Assembly (NCBI RefSeq): GCF_014203705.1
Contig: NZ_JACHJR010000001.1
Span: forward strand, 5,642,001 to 5,706,000
Direction of reading: 5' to 3'
Origin: Kitasatospora gansuensis
GTDB taxonomy: Bacteria; Actinomycetota; Actinomycetes; Streptomycetales; Streptomycetaceae
DNA: 64,000 nucleotides
Positions 9,087 to 18,219 of the stretch are shown in pieces (positions within the stretch are counted from its first letter, which is position 1; the number at the start of each line of letters is the position of its first letter). The notes beneath the pieces were generated by a model. That model ran no database searches and was not told the origin of the DNA. It was given only the letters and a program-made list of their open reading frames with translations. A program made the translations under genes and the position numbers.

Positions 9087-9754
9087 CCACCGGCCTCCTG
9101 CCCGGCCTCGACGGCCTCGACTGGGACGACCTCCCGGCGGTGGCCGCAGCCTCCGCCGATGCCTTCGACGCCCTCACCCGCGACAGCTGGGCTCTGCTGG
9201 CAGACCTCCTCGCGGCCCTTCCGGAGAACGCCGAACTCGCAGCGATGTGTGAGCAGTTCGACTTCCTCGACAAGCTCGTCCTCCACCTGGGTGACAACTA
9301 CCGGGTCCGGCTCCACCGGTTCCGTCCCGGCTACTTCGACCGCCCGCACGACCACCGGTGGAGCTTCGCGTCGATGATCCTTACCGGCTCCTACCAGCAC
9401 GTGCAGTACGGCACCAACGAGGGCTTCGAGACGATCGACCCCGCGGCCCTGGTGCCCCGCCAGATCCGCACCGAGCGTGCCGGCGACCACTACGTCCTCC
9501 ACCACACCGCCGTGCACTCCGTCCACGCCGACGCCGGGACGATGTCGCTGGTGCTGCGCGGCCCCGCCGCCAAGGACGCCTTCCGCATCATCGACGCGCC
9601 CAGCGGAGGGTCCTTCACCGCCCGCGGCAGCCAGTTCGAGACCCCCGACCAGCGGGACGCCAAGCGCATGCCGCCCCAGGTCGTCACCGCCGCCATCGCC
9701 GACATCCTCGCCGCCCGGCCCACCGCCGCCGCAACCCAGGGAGCGACCGCATGA
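9083..9754 (+). CDS. Cupin-fold, cysteine-dioxygenase-like protein
   Basis: In this 223-residue protein residues 70-155 form a cupin barrel with likely metal ligands H89-x-H91 (RPHDHRWSF) and H145 (HHTAVHSVH), the His3-type iron site of cysteine dioxygenase-like enzymes. The last 60 residues have no recognised domain. It starts with a GTG overlapping the formyltransferase stop and ends overlapping the EEP gene (ATGA). It may be a non-haem iron oxygenase of the pathway or a small-molecule-binding cupin; the sequence does not tell which. Confidence 0.65.
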   Translation: MTTGLLPGLDGLDWDDLPAVAAASADAFDALTRDSWALLADLLAALPENAELAAMCEQFDFLDKLVLHLGDNYRVRLHRFRPGYFDRPHDHRWSFASMILTGSYQHVQYGTNEGFETIDPAALVPRQIRTERAGDHYVLHHTAVHSVHADAGTMSLVLRGPAAKDAFRIIDAPSGGSFTARGSQFETPDQRDAKRMPPQVVTAAIADILAARPTAAATQGATA

Positions 9755-10569
9755 CCAACGCCTCGGAGCAGGACTTCCTGTTCGGCAGCCCGGACGTCGT
9801 CGAAGACGGCGTCGCCGCAAAGGAGTTCAGGCTGCTCGCCCTCAACATCGAGAGCCCGTCGGCCGACCGGGTCCGCCGCCAACTCGACTGGCTGTACGGC
9901 ACCGGCGCCAATGTGCTCGTCCTCACCGAGGTCAGGGTCAACGAAGCCGGTGACCTCCTGGCGCGGGAGCTCACCAGTTCCGGATTCGCGGTCACCCGTC
10001 CCCGCACCGGCCACGACGACCGGTACATGACGCTGATCGCCACCAAGGGCTACCAGAGCCGCCCCGTCCAACTCGTCGGCGAGAACGCCCGCTTCCACGC
10101 GGTGCGCCTGACCACCCACTTCGGCAGCCTCGACGTGATCGGCCTCTACTCCCTCACCAACGGGATGAGCGCCGAGAGCAGCGCCGCGCGCAGGGTCTTC
10201 CAGCAGCAGGTGACCCAGTCGCTGGCGGCCCGCGCCGCCGCTGAGCCGACCATCCCGCTCCTGGTCACCGGTGACCTCAACGTGGTCGAGCCCGGCCACG
10301 GCCCGGCCGCCAGCCGAGCCCTGTTCGAGGACCACGACTTCGACTTCTACCTGGACTTCGGCCGCCGACTCGGTCTGGTCGACTCCTTCCGGCAGACCCA
10401 CCCGGATGCCGCCGACCTCACCTGGTACGGGCCCAAGGGCGGCCAGCGGCTCGACCACGTCTTCACCACGCCCGACGTGCACACCCGGGTCGTCTCGGTC
10501 GGCTTCGACCACGACGTGCGCACCAGTCGGCTCAGCGACCACTCCGCGCTCAGGCTGACCGTGACCTGA
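9751..10569 (+). CDS. Endonuclease/exonuclease/phosphatase (EEP) family protein
   Basis: This 272-residue protein has the metal-dependent EEP hydrolase fold. The order of motifs is complete: LALNIES (Asn), VLTEVR (catalytic Glu), VTGDLNV (Asp/Asn), LDHVF and SDHSAL (terminal Asp-His). EEP enzymes cleave phosphodiesters or phosphomonoesters in nucleic acids, lipids or small molecules. It is the last gene of the first coupled series and faces the convergent nucleotidyltransferase gene. A second EEP paralogue occurs at 12,975 in the same locus, which argues for a small-molecule phosphatase role rather than DNA repair. Confidence 0.85.
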   Translation: MTNASEQDFLFGSPDVVEDGVAAKEFRLLALNIESPSADRVRRQLDWLYGTGANVLVLTEVRVNEAGDLLARELTSSGFAVTRPRTGHDDRYMTLIATKGYQSRPVQLVGENARFHAVRLTTHFGSLDVIGLYSLTNGMSAESSAARRVFQQQVTQSLAARAAAEPTIPLLVTGDLNVVEPGHGPAASRALFEDHDFDFYLDFGRRLGLVDSFRQTHPDAADLTWYGPKGGQRLDHVFTTPDVHTRVVSVGFDHDVRTSRLSDHSALRLTVT

Positions 10570-10581
10570 GCGCGGTCCCCC

Positions 10582-11373
10582 TCACCGGCAGCCGGTCGGC
10601 TCCACCCACGGCAGCTTCGTCAGCTGCGGCCACTCCTGCATCCACCGCTCCGCCTTCGCGTCGTACACCGCCTGCGGGGCGACGGTCAGCGGGTTGGGTC
10701 GCAGAACGAGGTTGAACAGGTCCACGAACCCGTGGGTGGAGTGCACGGTCAGCTTGCCGCTCGCGTCCAGGCTCAGCCCCACGCAGCAGCTCGTCGCCGC
10801 GAACGAGCTGATGGCGTCGGCCAGGTCGCGGTACGGGGCGATCTCCTTGCCCCACTTCTCCGGGTACCACAGATGCACCCTGGCCTGGTTGCGGGGCTCC
10901 AGCTCCACGCCGAGGTCGGCCACCGCCGCCAGGCACTTCTTGATCACGACGTCCTCCGCGTCCCACGAGGTGTCCGGGTCGAAGAAGAACAGGTCATGAT
11001 CCCGAATCCCCGCCGCCAGATCAGTCCGGCCGGCAGCAGCGTTCCACACCGTCTGGAACAGGCTCCCTGCTGTCAAGTACCACTCGGGGAGATCGAGTTC
11101 CGCCAGCCGCTCCAGCACATCCCGCACCGAGGGGTTGCGCAACGCCGTCGCGGCGAACGCCGCCGCTTGCTCCTCGGGGCTTCCCGAGGCGGCCAGGTCC
11201 CGCAGGGTCCTGGCATCCAGGCGGTCAAAGTCGTGGTGATCGCGGGCAGCCGCGTAGTCCAACAGCACCTGCCTGACCCTGCCACAACCATCCCAGTGAT
11301 CGCATCGTGAACCACCGCTTTCAGCCAGCCAGTTGACGCCAGCCGCCTGTGACCAGCAACTACTTTGCCCCAA
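10582..11373 (-). CDS. Nucleotidyltransferase-fold protein (DUF925-like)
   Basis: The core (from about residue 60) matches the COG3575/DUF925 nucleotidyltransferase-fold family: LTAGSLFQTVWN, then IRDHDLFFFDPDTSWDAED with the paired acidic residues of the active site. The stop lies only 13 bp from that of the plus-strand EEP gene, a convergent arrangement. The start is uncertain: the first ATG gives 263 residues, but the first 35 look atypical and a GTG at 11268 is the more family-like alternative. It may be unrelated to the flanking operons. Confidence 0.75.
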   Translation of the reverse strand: MGQSSCWSQAAGVNWLAESGGSRCDHWDGCGRVRQVLLDYAAARDHHDFDRLDARTLRDLAASGSPEEQAAAFAATALRNPSVRDVLERLAELDLPEWYLTAGSLFQTVWNAAAGRTDLAAGIRDHDLFFFDPDTSWDAEDVVIKKCLAAVADLGVELEPRNQARVHLWYPEKWGKEIAPYRDLADAISSFAATSCCVGLSLDASGKLTVHSTHGFVDLFNLVLRPNPLTVAPQAVYDAKAERWMQEWPQLTKLPWVEPTGCR

Positions 11374-11879
11374 CCCTTCTCCCAGTCACCTGAACGACTG
11401 AGCATCCAGCCCCAGCAGCCGCGCCCCTTCCACCAACCGAACCGAACGGATCGCCCGCATGTCCCGCCCACCGCAGCTCGTCCTCAGCCCGCTCATAGGT
11501 GTCCGCCCGAAGCCGCAGTCCGACCCGGCGGCCTACAGCCCGGCGGTCCAGGGCCACTCGTTCCTGGTGGTCCCGCTCGCGGTGCTTCACCGCGCACCGG
11601 CCACCAGGCTCCCACTGCGCCAGCGCAAGCCCCCGTCCCAGGGGAGTGCCTCGTCCGGAGCGGTCTTCCCGGCTGGCCCGGTGCGCCGCACCCGCGCTGC
11701 CGGACTGGCCGCGTGGTTCAACGGGGCCAGTACCGCCAGGTCCCGAGGCAGCAGCGAACTGGCCGACGGCGACGGGCTGCCGACGCCACGCAACTCCATG
11801 GGCTAACCAGCCGGTGCCGCGTGATCACCCGCTGCCCCAACTCCCCTTCGACCGCGACACCCGCCTCCCGGAGACCCTG
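11374..11879. other. 506-bp stretch without a convincing gene
   Basis: Several overlapping open frames exist on both strands, but none has a good ribosome binding site or recognisable protein. The most gene-like is a 76-codon minus-strand frame (11360-11590, GTG start) whose first 46 codons have normal third-position GC. Overlapping it in another frame is an ATG-started 24-residue peptide beginning MRAIRSVRLVEGARLLG. The two could be remnants of one frameshifted small gene. The stretch probably also carries the promoter of the LuxR-type gene at 11880. Confidence 0.35.
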
Positions 11880-12440
11880 ATGACCACCAACCCGCGCACC
11901 TTCGCCCATGCCGCGACCGGCAGCCCAGCGGGTCCCGACGACCCCGGACTCCGTGCGGCGGCAGCCGGGGTGACACCGGGCGAGGTCAAGGTGCTGCGCC
12001 TGTTGGCGGGAGCCCTCACCGACAAGGAGGTGGCCGGCCGCCTGGCAATGAGGGAGACGCAGGTGTCTGCCCACGCGCTGTCGGCGGCGCGGCGCCTGGG
12101 CGCACCCGACCGGACCACCGCCATCCTGCGCGCGATCCACCTCGGGATGATCTCCGCCGACGCGCTCCCGCCCGCAAGAGCGGACGGCCGACACCTGACC
12201 CGCCGCCAGCGGGACGTGCTCACCCTTATGGCGGCCGGGCTCACCTACCAGCAGATCGGCAACCGCCTGGGCATCGCCTTGGCCACCGTCAGCGGCCACG
12301 CCAGATCGGCCGTCTGGTGCGTGGGCGCGAGCACCCGCCACGAGGGCCTGCTGCTCGCGCTCCGAAGCGGTCTGGTGACGACAGCCGACGCCTGGCCGCC
12401 CGCGCGGCAGAGCAGCCCAGCGAAGGGGGAAGCGGCGTGA
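11880..12440 (+). CDS. LuxR-type regulator with two GerE HTH domains
   Basis: This 186-residue protein consists of two GerE/LuxR-type DNA-binding domains and no receiver or sensor domain. The first is at about residues 32-95 (VTPGEVKVLRLLAGALTDKE) and the second at about 105-165 (LTRRQRDVLTLMAAGLTYQQ, then GIALATVSGHARSAV). Tandem GerE domains without a sensor are unusual. The ATG is preceded by CCGGAGA. It leads the second operon, so a role as local transcriptional activator is likely. Confidence 0.8.
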   Translation: MTTNPRTFAHAATGSPAGPDDPGLRAAAAGVTPGEVKVLRLLAGALTDKEVAGRLAMRETQVSAHALSAARRLGAPDRTTAILRAIHLGMISADALPPARADGRHLTRRQRDVLTLMAAGLTYQQIGNRLGIALATVSGHARSAVWCVGASTRHEGLLLALRSGLVTTADAWPPARQSSPAKGEAA

Positions 12441-12961
12441 CCTGGCCGATGGAGGAGGGCCTCCCGGCGCGGATGGTGCTCCCGGGAATCGCCGCCTTCG
12501 CCCGCGCGGACCGCCCCGAGACGCCGGTGCCGGACGACGGCAACGACTGGGTGCTCGGCCGGTGCTGGCTGTACTGCGGACGCGAGCAGCTGCCGGTGCT
12601 GTGGATCGGCCCGGTCACCGTCGTCTCCGCCACCGCCGCGATGCACGCCTGCGCGTCCTGCATCAGCCGCCTCAACGACCTGCTCTGGGACGAGCTGCTG
12701 GTCGGCTCCACTGCCCCCGCCCCCGAACTCGCCGTCCCAGCAGCCCCGCTGGTCACTGAGGTGACCCTGTTCCACCGGCCGCCGACCCGGCGGCCGGCGC
12801 TGCCCGCTCCCGCCCGGACCAGCCACCGGCGGCCCCGCAGACGCACTGAACTGCTCGACGCCGCCCTGCCCGGCTGGCTCTCCCGGCTCAGCCGCCGGAC
12901 CCGTCCCCAGCTCCAGCCCGCCCCGTCCCCGCACACCCACGGGCCCACACCGGCCCGGTAG
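12437..12961 (+). CDS. Hypothetical protein, small Cys-containing domain plus basic tail
   Basis: This 174-residue protein of unknown function has a GTG start overlapping the LuxR-type gene stop (GTGA). Residues 25-85 look folded (VLGRCWLYCGREQLPVLWIG) and contain C-x2-C in HACASCISRLN. The C-terminal 70 residues are proline- and arginine-rich and probably disordered. Coupling to the regulator upstream and the EEP gene downstream places it in the second operon. Confidence 0.65.
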   Translation: MTWPMEEGLPARMVLPGIAAFARADRPETPVPDDGNDWVLGRCWLYCGREQLPVLWIGPVTVVSATAAMHACASCISRLNDLLWDELLVGSTAPAPELAVPAAPLVTEVTLFHRPPTRRPALPAPARTSHRRPRRRTELLDAALPGWLSRLSRRTRPQLQPAPSPHTHGPTPAR

Positions 12962-12974
12962 AGAAGGAGAGTTC

Positions 12975-13886
12975 ATGAACGACCATGACGCCGACAACGA
13001 CCTGATCACCGTGGCCAGTTGGAACATCGAGCACGACGGCTGGGAGAGCGACGGGAGGGGCGGCGGCAACCTCGACCGCTGGTACGCCGCCCACGAGTTC
13101 CTCGCCGGGTTCGGCCCGTTCGCGGCCGTCGCCCGGCAGGAGATGACGCACTCCCTCAACTGGCGGGGACGCATGGCCTGGCAGGCCGGCGGCGCGCTCG
13201 GCGGCCTGATCCCGTTCGTCCACCCGACCCCGACCCCGGCCAGCCGCAACCCCACCGGCCTGCTCCTCGACACCCGGGCGTTCTGGCCGGTGGGGGAGTG
13301 GCCGGAGGACAAAAACTGGTGGCACGGCCCCGCCGCCGTCGAAGCCCGGCTTGCGGGCTGCGCGCCGGACGCGGCGACGCTCGTGCTGGCCTCGGTGCAC
13401 CTGTCCTCGCGCTCGCCCCGTACCCGCGAGGTCGAGGCGGACATGATCGTGGGCTGGACGACGCGCGGGCGGGCCCTACTGGTCACTGGCGACATGAACT
13501 CCTACTCCGCCCAGGATGCCGGGCTGCCCGACTTCGGCACGGTGACCGACCGGCCGTTCATCGCGCACCGGACGGTGGACGGCCGCACCCCGCACACCGT
13601 GCCGGACGAGATCCTGCGCACCGCCGGGCTGGTGGACCTGGCCCACTACGCGGCCGAGCACCTCGGCCAGGCGGAGGCGCTCGCGCCGACCGGCTCGATG
13701 CGCAGGCCCGATCAGGGCGGCGGCCAGCGCATCGACCGCGCGTACCTGAACGCCGAACTCGCCCCCGCACTCCGCGCCTTCGAGGTCCACACCGACCGGG
13801 ACCTGTCCGACCACTCCCTGCTGCTCATGCGCTTCGACCGCCGGGAGCTGGCCGAGCGCCTGAACACCTTCGGCCAGGCAGCGTGA
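12975..13886 (+). CDS. Second EEP-family phosphoesterase
   Basis: This 303-residue protein of the endonuclease/exonuclease/phosphatase fold has the motifs ASWNIEHDG, ARQEM, VTGDMNSYS, IDRAYL and SDHSLLL, giving the Asn, Glu, Asp/Asn and Asp-His active-site set. It starts 13 bp after the preceding gene with GAAGGAGA upstream and overlaps the TPR gene by 4 bp (GTGA). It is only distantly similar to the EEP protein at 9751, so this is not a recent duplication. The substrate is unknown. Confidence 0.85.
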   Translation: MNDHDADNDLITVASWNIEHDGWESDGRGGGNLDRWYAAHEFLAGFGPFAAVARQEMTHSLNWRGRMAWQAGGALGGLIPFVHPTPTPASRNPTGLLLDTRAFWPVGEWPEDKNWWHGPAAVEARLAGCAPDAATLVLASVHLSSRSPRTREVEADMIVGWTTRGRALLVTGDMNSYSAQDAGLPDFGTVTDRPFIAHRTVDGRTPHTVPDEILRTAGLVDLAHYAAEHLGQAEALAPTGSMRRPDQGGGQRIDRAYLNAELAPALRAFEVHTDRDLSDHSLLLMRFDRRELAERLNTFGQAA

Positions 13887-15196
13887 ACCGCGTTTCCCCG
13901 TCCGACCCGAGACTCCTGGATCGCATCGTGTCCTCCTTCTCCGCTCCCCGGGACCTGCCCGAGGACCTCGCCACCGTGCTGGCGGTGGTGGCCGGTCTGC
14001 CGTTCGCCGTGCTGGAGCCGGGCTTGGTCGCCGCCGCGCTCGGCACCCGCCCGGACGCGGTGGCCGACGTCCTGCCCCGGCTCGCGGCTCTCCGGCTGCT
14101 CCGGGCACACCCGGCCGTCGAGGGCTTGTGGGTCTTCCCGGAAGGGCGCCGGGTGTCCCCGCTGCCCGCCCGCCGCACCGACCCCGCCGAACAACTCGAC
14201 CAGCTCCAGCGGGCGGTGGCGTGGTGGCTGGCGGCAATGGTCGCTGCGGAACGGCACCTGGCCCCCTGGCACCGCCTGCTGGAAGCCGAGGCGGGTGAGG
14301 AGCCGTCCGTGGTGGAGCCGCTCGCGTTCGCCGGGCGCGAGCAGGCCCGGGCGTGGGTGTCCGGGCAGCGGGACAGTGTGGTTGCGGTGATCGCGGCCGG
14401 TGCCCTGCGCTGGGACTACCTCACCTGGCGCGGCACCCTGGCGGCTTCCAGGACGCTGTGGCGCCACCTGCCGGAGCCGGGCGTCCAACTGCTGTGCACC
14501 AACTGGGCGGTGCCGGCGGTGCAGGGCAACGGCGACCGGCAGCAGGTCCGGGCAGTCCTGCTCGCCCGCTCCGACGCCAACCGGCAGGCCAGCCGCTACT
14601 CGGACGCCTGCGACGCCGCCGACGCCGCCCTGTACTCCGCCGAGGAGGACGGGGACGAGCAGGACCGCGGCCAGGCCCTGCACGCCGGGGCCGCCGCGCT
14701 GCTGGCCGCCACGCGGACCGGGCCCGCCACGGAGCGGGCCGTCAAGGCGCTGGCAGTGCGCGAACGGACGGGCGACGAGCGGGCGGCGGCGCTCACCCGC
14801 CTGCTGCTGGGGCTGTGCCACCAGCAGGGCGGTGACCGGTGGCGGGCCCTGGCCGAACTCGACGCCGCCCGGGCGGTACTGGCCCGGGTGGGGGATGAGT
14901 TCGACCACGCGCGGGCCCTCGCCCACCTCGCCCGGGCCCGCGCCGTACTCAACGACGACGCCGGGGCCCTGGCCGACTTCGAGCAGGCAGCCGGTCTGTT
15001 CGCCGCCGTCGGCGCCGACCCGTGGCGGGGGCGCTGCCTCACCTGGTGGGCCACCACCCTCCCGAAGGAGCGGTGGGATGAGTCCTACGGCATGTTCACC
15101 GAGGCCCTGGAGTTGTTCGGCGACGCCTTCCACCCGGAGCGGGGCACGGCCACCGCCGCTCTCGTCGCCTACGGGAAGCGGCGCCCCCGGCCATGA
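13883..15196 (+). CDS. TPR-repeat helical protein
   Basis: This 437-residue, Ala/Arg/Leu-rich, all-helical protein has tetratricopeptide-like pairs from about residue 220 to 420 (for example ARYSDACDAADAALYSAEED-type and ALAHLARARAVLNDDAGAL). The N-terminal 110 residues (LATVLAVVAGLPFAVLEPGL) resemble the winged-helix region seen in NB-ARC/TPR regulators, but no P-loop is present. It probably acts in protein-protein interaction or regulation. The GTG start overlaps the preceding stop. Confidence 0.7.
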   Translation: MNRVSPSDPRLLDRIVSSFSAPRDLPEDLATVLAVVAGLPFAVLEPGLVAAALGTRPDAVADVLPRLAALRLLRAHPAVEGLWVFPEGRRVSPLPARRTDPAEQLDQLQRAVAWWLAAMVAAERHLAPWHRLLEAEAGEEPSVVEPLAFAGREQARAWVSGQRDSVVAVIAAGALRWDYLTWRGTLAASRTLWRHLPEPGVQLLCTNWAVPAVQGNGDRQQVRAVLLARSDANRQASRYSDACDAADAALYSAEEDGDEQDRGQALHAGAAALLAATRTGPATERAVKALAVRERTGDERAAALTRLLLGLCHQQGGDRWRALAELDAARAVLARVGDEFDHARALAHLARARAVLNDDAGALADFEQAAGLFAAVGADPWRGRCLTWWATTLPKERWDESYGMFTEALELFGDAFHPERGTATAALVAYGKRRPRP

Positions 15197-15326
15197 CCGC
15201 GCCCAGGCGGTGGCGTACGCGGCGGTCGACGGCCTGCCGGACCTGCCCACCGTCCTCGCGTCCCACCCGCCCGGCCCGGCGAACTTCCGCCGGGCCGGGC
15301 CCCACCCCGACTGGAGGAGAAAGACG

Positions 15327-16142
15327 TTGAGGACCAACGCCCTCGGAGAGCCCGTCGAGGCGCAGCGCCGCCGCATGCTGGCGCAGATGGAAGGACGGGT
15401 GCAGTTGGCCCTGTCGGTGAGGGCGGCGTTCGAGAATCTGGAGCGGCACTTGCTCCTGCCGGGCCGCTCCGCCGCCGACGCGTACGGACCCGATCCGGTG
15501 CCGGTGGTGGACGCGGGCGACACCGAGGGGTGCGCGACGACGCCCCCGCTCGTCCAGGGGCACCTGCTGAACCTCGCCGGGGTGCGGCTGGGTCAGCGGG
15601 TGCTGCTCGCCGGAGGCGCTCCGGGCATCACCGCGTCGCTGCTGGAGCACCTGGTCGGACCGACGGGTGAGGTCGTCGCGCTGGAGTCGAGCGGGATGCT
15701 GGCCGGCCGGACCCGGCTGATGCTGGCGGCCACCGGCCACGATCGCGTCCGCGTCCACCACCTCGACGCCACCGGCGAACTGCCCTTCGCGAAGGGTGAG
15801 TTCGACGTGGTCGTCTCGGCGGGCAGCGTGCCCGGAATTCCGCCCGAGTGGTGGAGGGTGCTGCGGGTGGGCGGGCGGATGGTGCTGCCGCTGCGGATCG
15901 GCGGCCACTGCCGGATCACCTCGTTCGTGCGGGAGGAGGACCGGCTTGTGGCCGGGGAGTGGGTGGCGTACGACGTCGCCCCGCTGCGGTGGAAGGAACT
16001 GCCGGGCGGCGGAGCGGACCAATTGGTCCCGCTCGCCGACGGCCGGCTGCTCCACCTCGACTGCACGGACGCGGCGCGAACCCTGCTGGCGGCCGAGACG
16101 GTCACCGACCTGCCCGGCGCACGGCTGGTGATCGGCCTGTGA
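15327..16142 (+). CDS. PCMT-like SAM-dependent methyltransferase
   Basis: This 271-residue protein resembles protein-L-isoaspartate O-methyltransferases: TTPPLVQGHLLNLAGVRLGQ, then motif I as RVLLAGGAPGITASLLEHLV and VALESSGML in the acidic-loop position. The usual VLEIGTGTGY glycine motif is altered to LLAGGAPGI, so SAM binding may be atypical. In Streptomyces such PCMT-like enzymes often modify peptides or small molecules. The TTG start is chosen because GGAGGAGA lies 6 bases upstream. The stop overlaps the following kinase gene. Confidence 0.75.
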   Translation: MRTNALGEPVEAQRRRMLAQMEGRVQLALSVRAAFENLERHLLLPGRSAADAYGPDPVPVVDAGDTEGCATTPPLVQGHLLNLAGVRLGQRVLLAGGAPGITASLLEHLVGPTGEVVALESSGMLAGRTRLMLAATGHDRVRVHHLDATGELPFAKGEFDVVVSAGSVPGIPPEWWRVLRVGGRMVLPLRIGGHCRITSFVREEDRLVAGEWVAYDVAPLRWKELPGGGADQLVPLADGRLLHLDCTDAARTLLAAETVTDLPGARLVIGL

Positions 16143-17206
16143 CCGCGCACCCGACCACCCGGACCGAACCCGCATCGCCCTCGACGCCCATCCCGTACAC
16201 CCGGCCCGCCGCCCAGCCGCTGGACGCCCTCACCCTCCAGGCCCGCTACGCCCTCGACGTGACCTGCGCCCGCCGGGGCCACGACACCACCAGGGCCACC
16301 GTTCTGCAGAACGGCTTCAACCAGGTGGTGCGGCTGCCGCACGCGGCGGACGGCCAGGGCGTCGTGGCCAAGATCCACAAACCCGGCACCCGACGCGAAG
16401 CCGTGGACCGCCAGGTGCTGGCCGCCTCCTGGGCACTGGCGCACCGGGTGCCTACGGCCCGGCCGCTCGGCCGCCCGACGGCCGTCGGCGGCCTGCTGGT
16501 GTCCTTCACCGAGGACCTCGGACCGGGCCGCCCGGCCGACCCGGAGGAGCGGGCCGTCCTCCTCGCCCTGCTGCACGCCGCGCCCATCCCCGACCGCTGG
16601 CCCGACTACGTCCCCGCCGCCCGTCTGCTGCGCCGCTTGGCGGGCGTGCCGTCCACCGTCGTGCCGGACAGTGCCCGGAGGGAGGTCCGGCAGCGACTTG
16701 AGGAGGTCGGGCGGCGGTGGGAGAAGTCCGACCTGCTGACGCGCCGTCACCTGATTCACGGTGACGCCGGTGCGGCCAACACGGTGGTGGACCGGTTCGG
16801 CATCCCGCACCTGGTCGACTGGGAGACCGCGGCGGCAGGCCCGCCGGCGGTGGACCTCGCCGCAGCGGCCTGCCTGCGTGACCACTTCGGCCACGACCCG
16901 CGCGAGTACCGGCGGTTCGCCGCCGAGTACGGCACCGACATCACCCGGCATCCGGACATCTACCACGTGCTGGCGGTCCGTGCGGCGTGCGCGGGGGTGA
17001 TCGTGGCGGCGGAGGCCGCTATCACCAGGCCGCAGTGGCAGCCGGAGTACCTGCGGCGGCTGGCCTGCCTGTCCGGGCTCGACACGTCGGGCAGCTCGTA
17101 CCCGTGGTCGTGGCGGCCGGGAAGCCAGATCACCGCCCCTCACGAGGTCACGGGCCGCAGCCCCGAGACCGGTGGCCCGGCCGCTAACGGGGGGTGCGGA
17201 CGGTGA
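16139..17206 (+). CDS. APH-fold phosphotransferase 1
   Basis: This 355-residue aminoglycoside/choline-kinase-like protein has an N-lobe with VVAKIHKPGTRREAVD, catalytic loop HGDAGAANTVVD (H-G-D-x4-N) and metal-binding DWE in LVDWETAA. The fold phosphorylates hydroxyls of antibiotics, sugars or choline. The GTG start overlaps the methyltransferase stop and the gene is followed immediately by a second member, so they form a tandem pair. The role could be self-resistance, a biosynthetic phosphorylation, or protection of an intermediate later dephosphorylated by an EEP enzyme. Confidence 0.85.
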   Translation: MTAHPTTRTEPASPSTPIPYTRPAAQPLDALTLQARYALDVTCARRGHDTTRATVLQNGFNQVVRLPHAADGQGVVAKIHKPGTRREAVDRQVLAASWALAHRVPTARPLGRPTAVGGLLVSFTEDLGPGRPADPEERAVLLALLHAAPIPDRWPDYVPAARLLRRLAGVPSTVVPDSARREVRQRLEEVGRRWEKSDLLTRRHLIHGDAGAANTVVDRFGIPHLVDWETAAAGPPAVDLAAAACLRDHFGHDPREYRRFAAEYGTDITRHPDIYHVLAVRAACAGVIVAAEAAITRPQWQPEYLRRLACLSGLDTSGSSYPWSWRPGSQITAPHEVTGRSPETGGPAANGGCGR

Positions 17207-18219
17207 CGGCGACCCGCACCGGTCCGGGCACCGCCCACGCGCAGCCAGCCAGTCCAGCGGACTCCGCCCGGCCCACCGCCCGGGAGAGCGTGCTGCTGGC
17301 CGCCGCCTGCACCGGCCTGGGGCTGTGGCCGGACGGCGCCGAGGTGCTGTGCCGCCGCCGCAACCTGGTCGCCCGCCTCCCGCGCGCTGACGTGGGCGTT
17401 GCAGTGATCGTCAAGATCCACGAGGAGGGCACCAGTCGCGAGAGGGTGGCCCGGCAGGCGGGCCTCGCCCGCTGGCTGGCAGGTCAGGGCTTCCCGACTC
17501 CGGCCCCGGCCGGACGCCACCTGGTGGTCGGAGCCGGACACCGGTGGGCATCCGCCGTCCGCGACCTCGGACCCGGCGAGCCCGCCACCTACGCCCAACT
17601 CGGTGGACTGCTAGCCAAGTTGCATGCGATTCCAGCGCCCATGCACCTCGGCCTGCCGCTGGTCGACCCGGCCGCCCCTCTCCTCGCCCGCGTCTCACAT
17701 CTGCCCGACGCCGTCCTCCCCGCCGCTGACCGCTCCTGGCTGACCGACCAGATACAGGCCGCCGGACGGCAGTTCGATGACCTCGCCTGGCGCGGGCGGC
17801 CGGTCCTGGTGCACGGCGATGTCCATCTGCCCAACACGGTCATCGGCCGGGACGGCGCCCCGTACCTGCTGGACTGGGAGACCGCCTGGCTGGGCCCGGC
17901 CGCAGCCGATCTCGCGTTCCCGGCCTGGCCGGTGGACGGCTTTGGCTGCGACCCGGCGGGCTACCAGGAGTTCTGCGAGGCGTACGGGGCCGACGTCACC
18001 GCCACGGACGGTGGCCGCCTCTACCGGGTGCTGGCGCGGGTGACCGCCGCCGTCGGCGTGGTGATCGCCTTGGAGGAGACCGTCCGGGACCCGGGCTGGG
18101 CGGAGGAGGCCGCGTTGCGGCTGCGCTGCTTCCGCCACCAGGACACCGGCGATCCCGACTACGCCTACCCCTGGCGGTGGAACGTCACCCCCACCGTCGC
18201 GAAGGGTGGGCCGCGATGA
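17203..18219 (+). CDS. APH-fold phosphotransferase 2
   Basis: This 338-residue paralogue of the preceding kinase has VIVKIHEEGTSRERVARQAG (nucleotide-binding Lys), catalytic loop HGDVHLPNTVIG and LLDWETAWLGPAAADL. A GTG at 17194 is an alternative start, but 17203 is spaced better from GGGGGG and overlaps the preceding stop. The pair clearly arose by duplication, although the two have diverged substantially, suggesting different substrates. Confidence 0.85.
   Translation: MTATRTGPGTAHAQPASPADSARPTARESVLLAAACTGLGLWPDGAEVLCRRRNLVARLPRADVGVAVIVKIHEEGTSRERVARQAGLARWLAGQGFPTPAPAGRHLVVGAGHRWASAVRDLGPGEPATYAQLGGLLAKLHAIPAPMHLGLPLVDPAAPLLARVSHLPDAVLPAADRSWLTDQIQAAGRQFDDLAWRGRPVLVHGDVHLPNTVIGRDGAPYLLDWETAWLGPAAADLAFPAWPVDGFGCDPAGYQEFCEAYGADVTATDGGRLYRVLARVTAAVGVVIALEETVRDPGWAEEAALRLRCFRHQDTGDPDYAYPWRWNVTPTVAKGGPR

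Noticed and set aside
9358..9750. Arginine-rich in-frame extension of the EEP gene upstream of 9751
   Set aside because: It is the shadow frame of the cupin gene; the ATG at 9751 overlaps the cupin stop as in neighbouring genes.
11365..11806. Plus-strand frames before the LuxR-type gene
   Set aside because: Two overlapping frames have acceptable GC bias but no ribosome binding site and non-globular composition. They are described only as an unresolved intergenic stretch.
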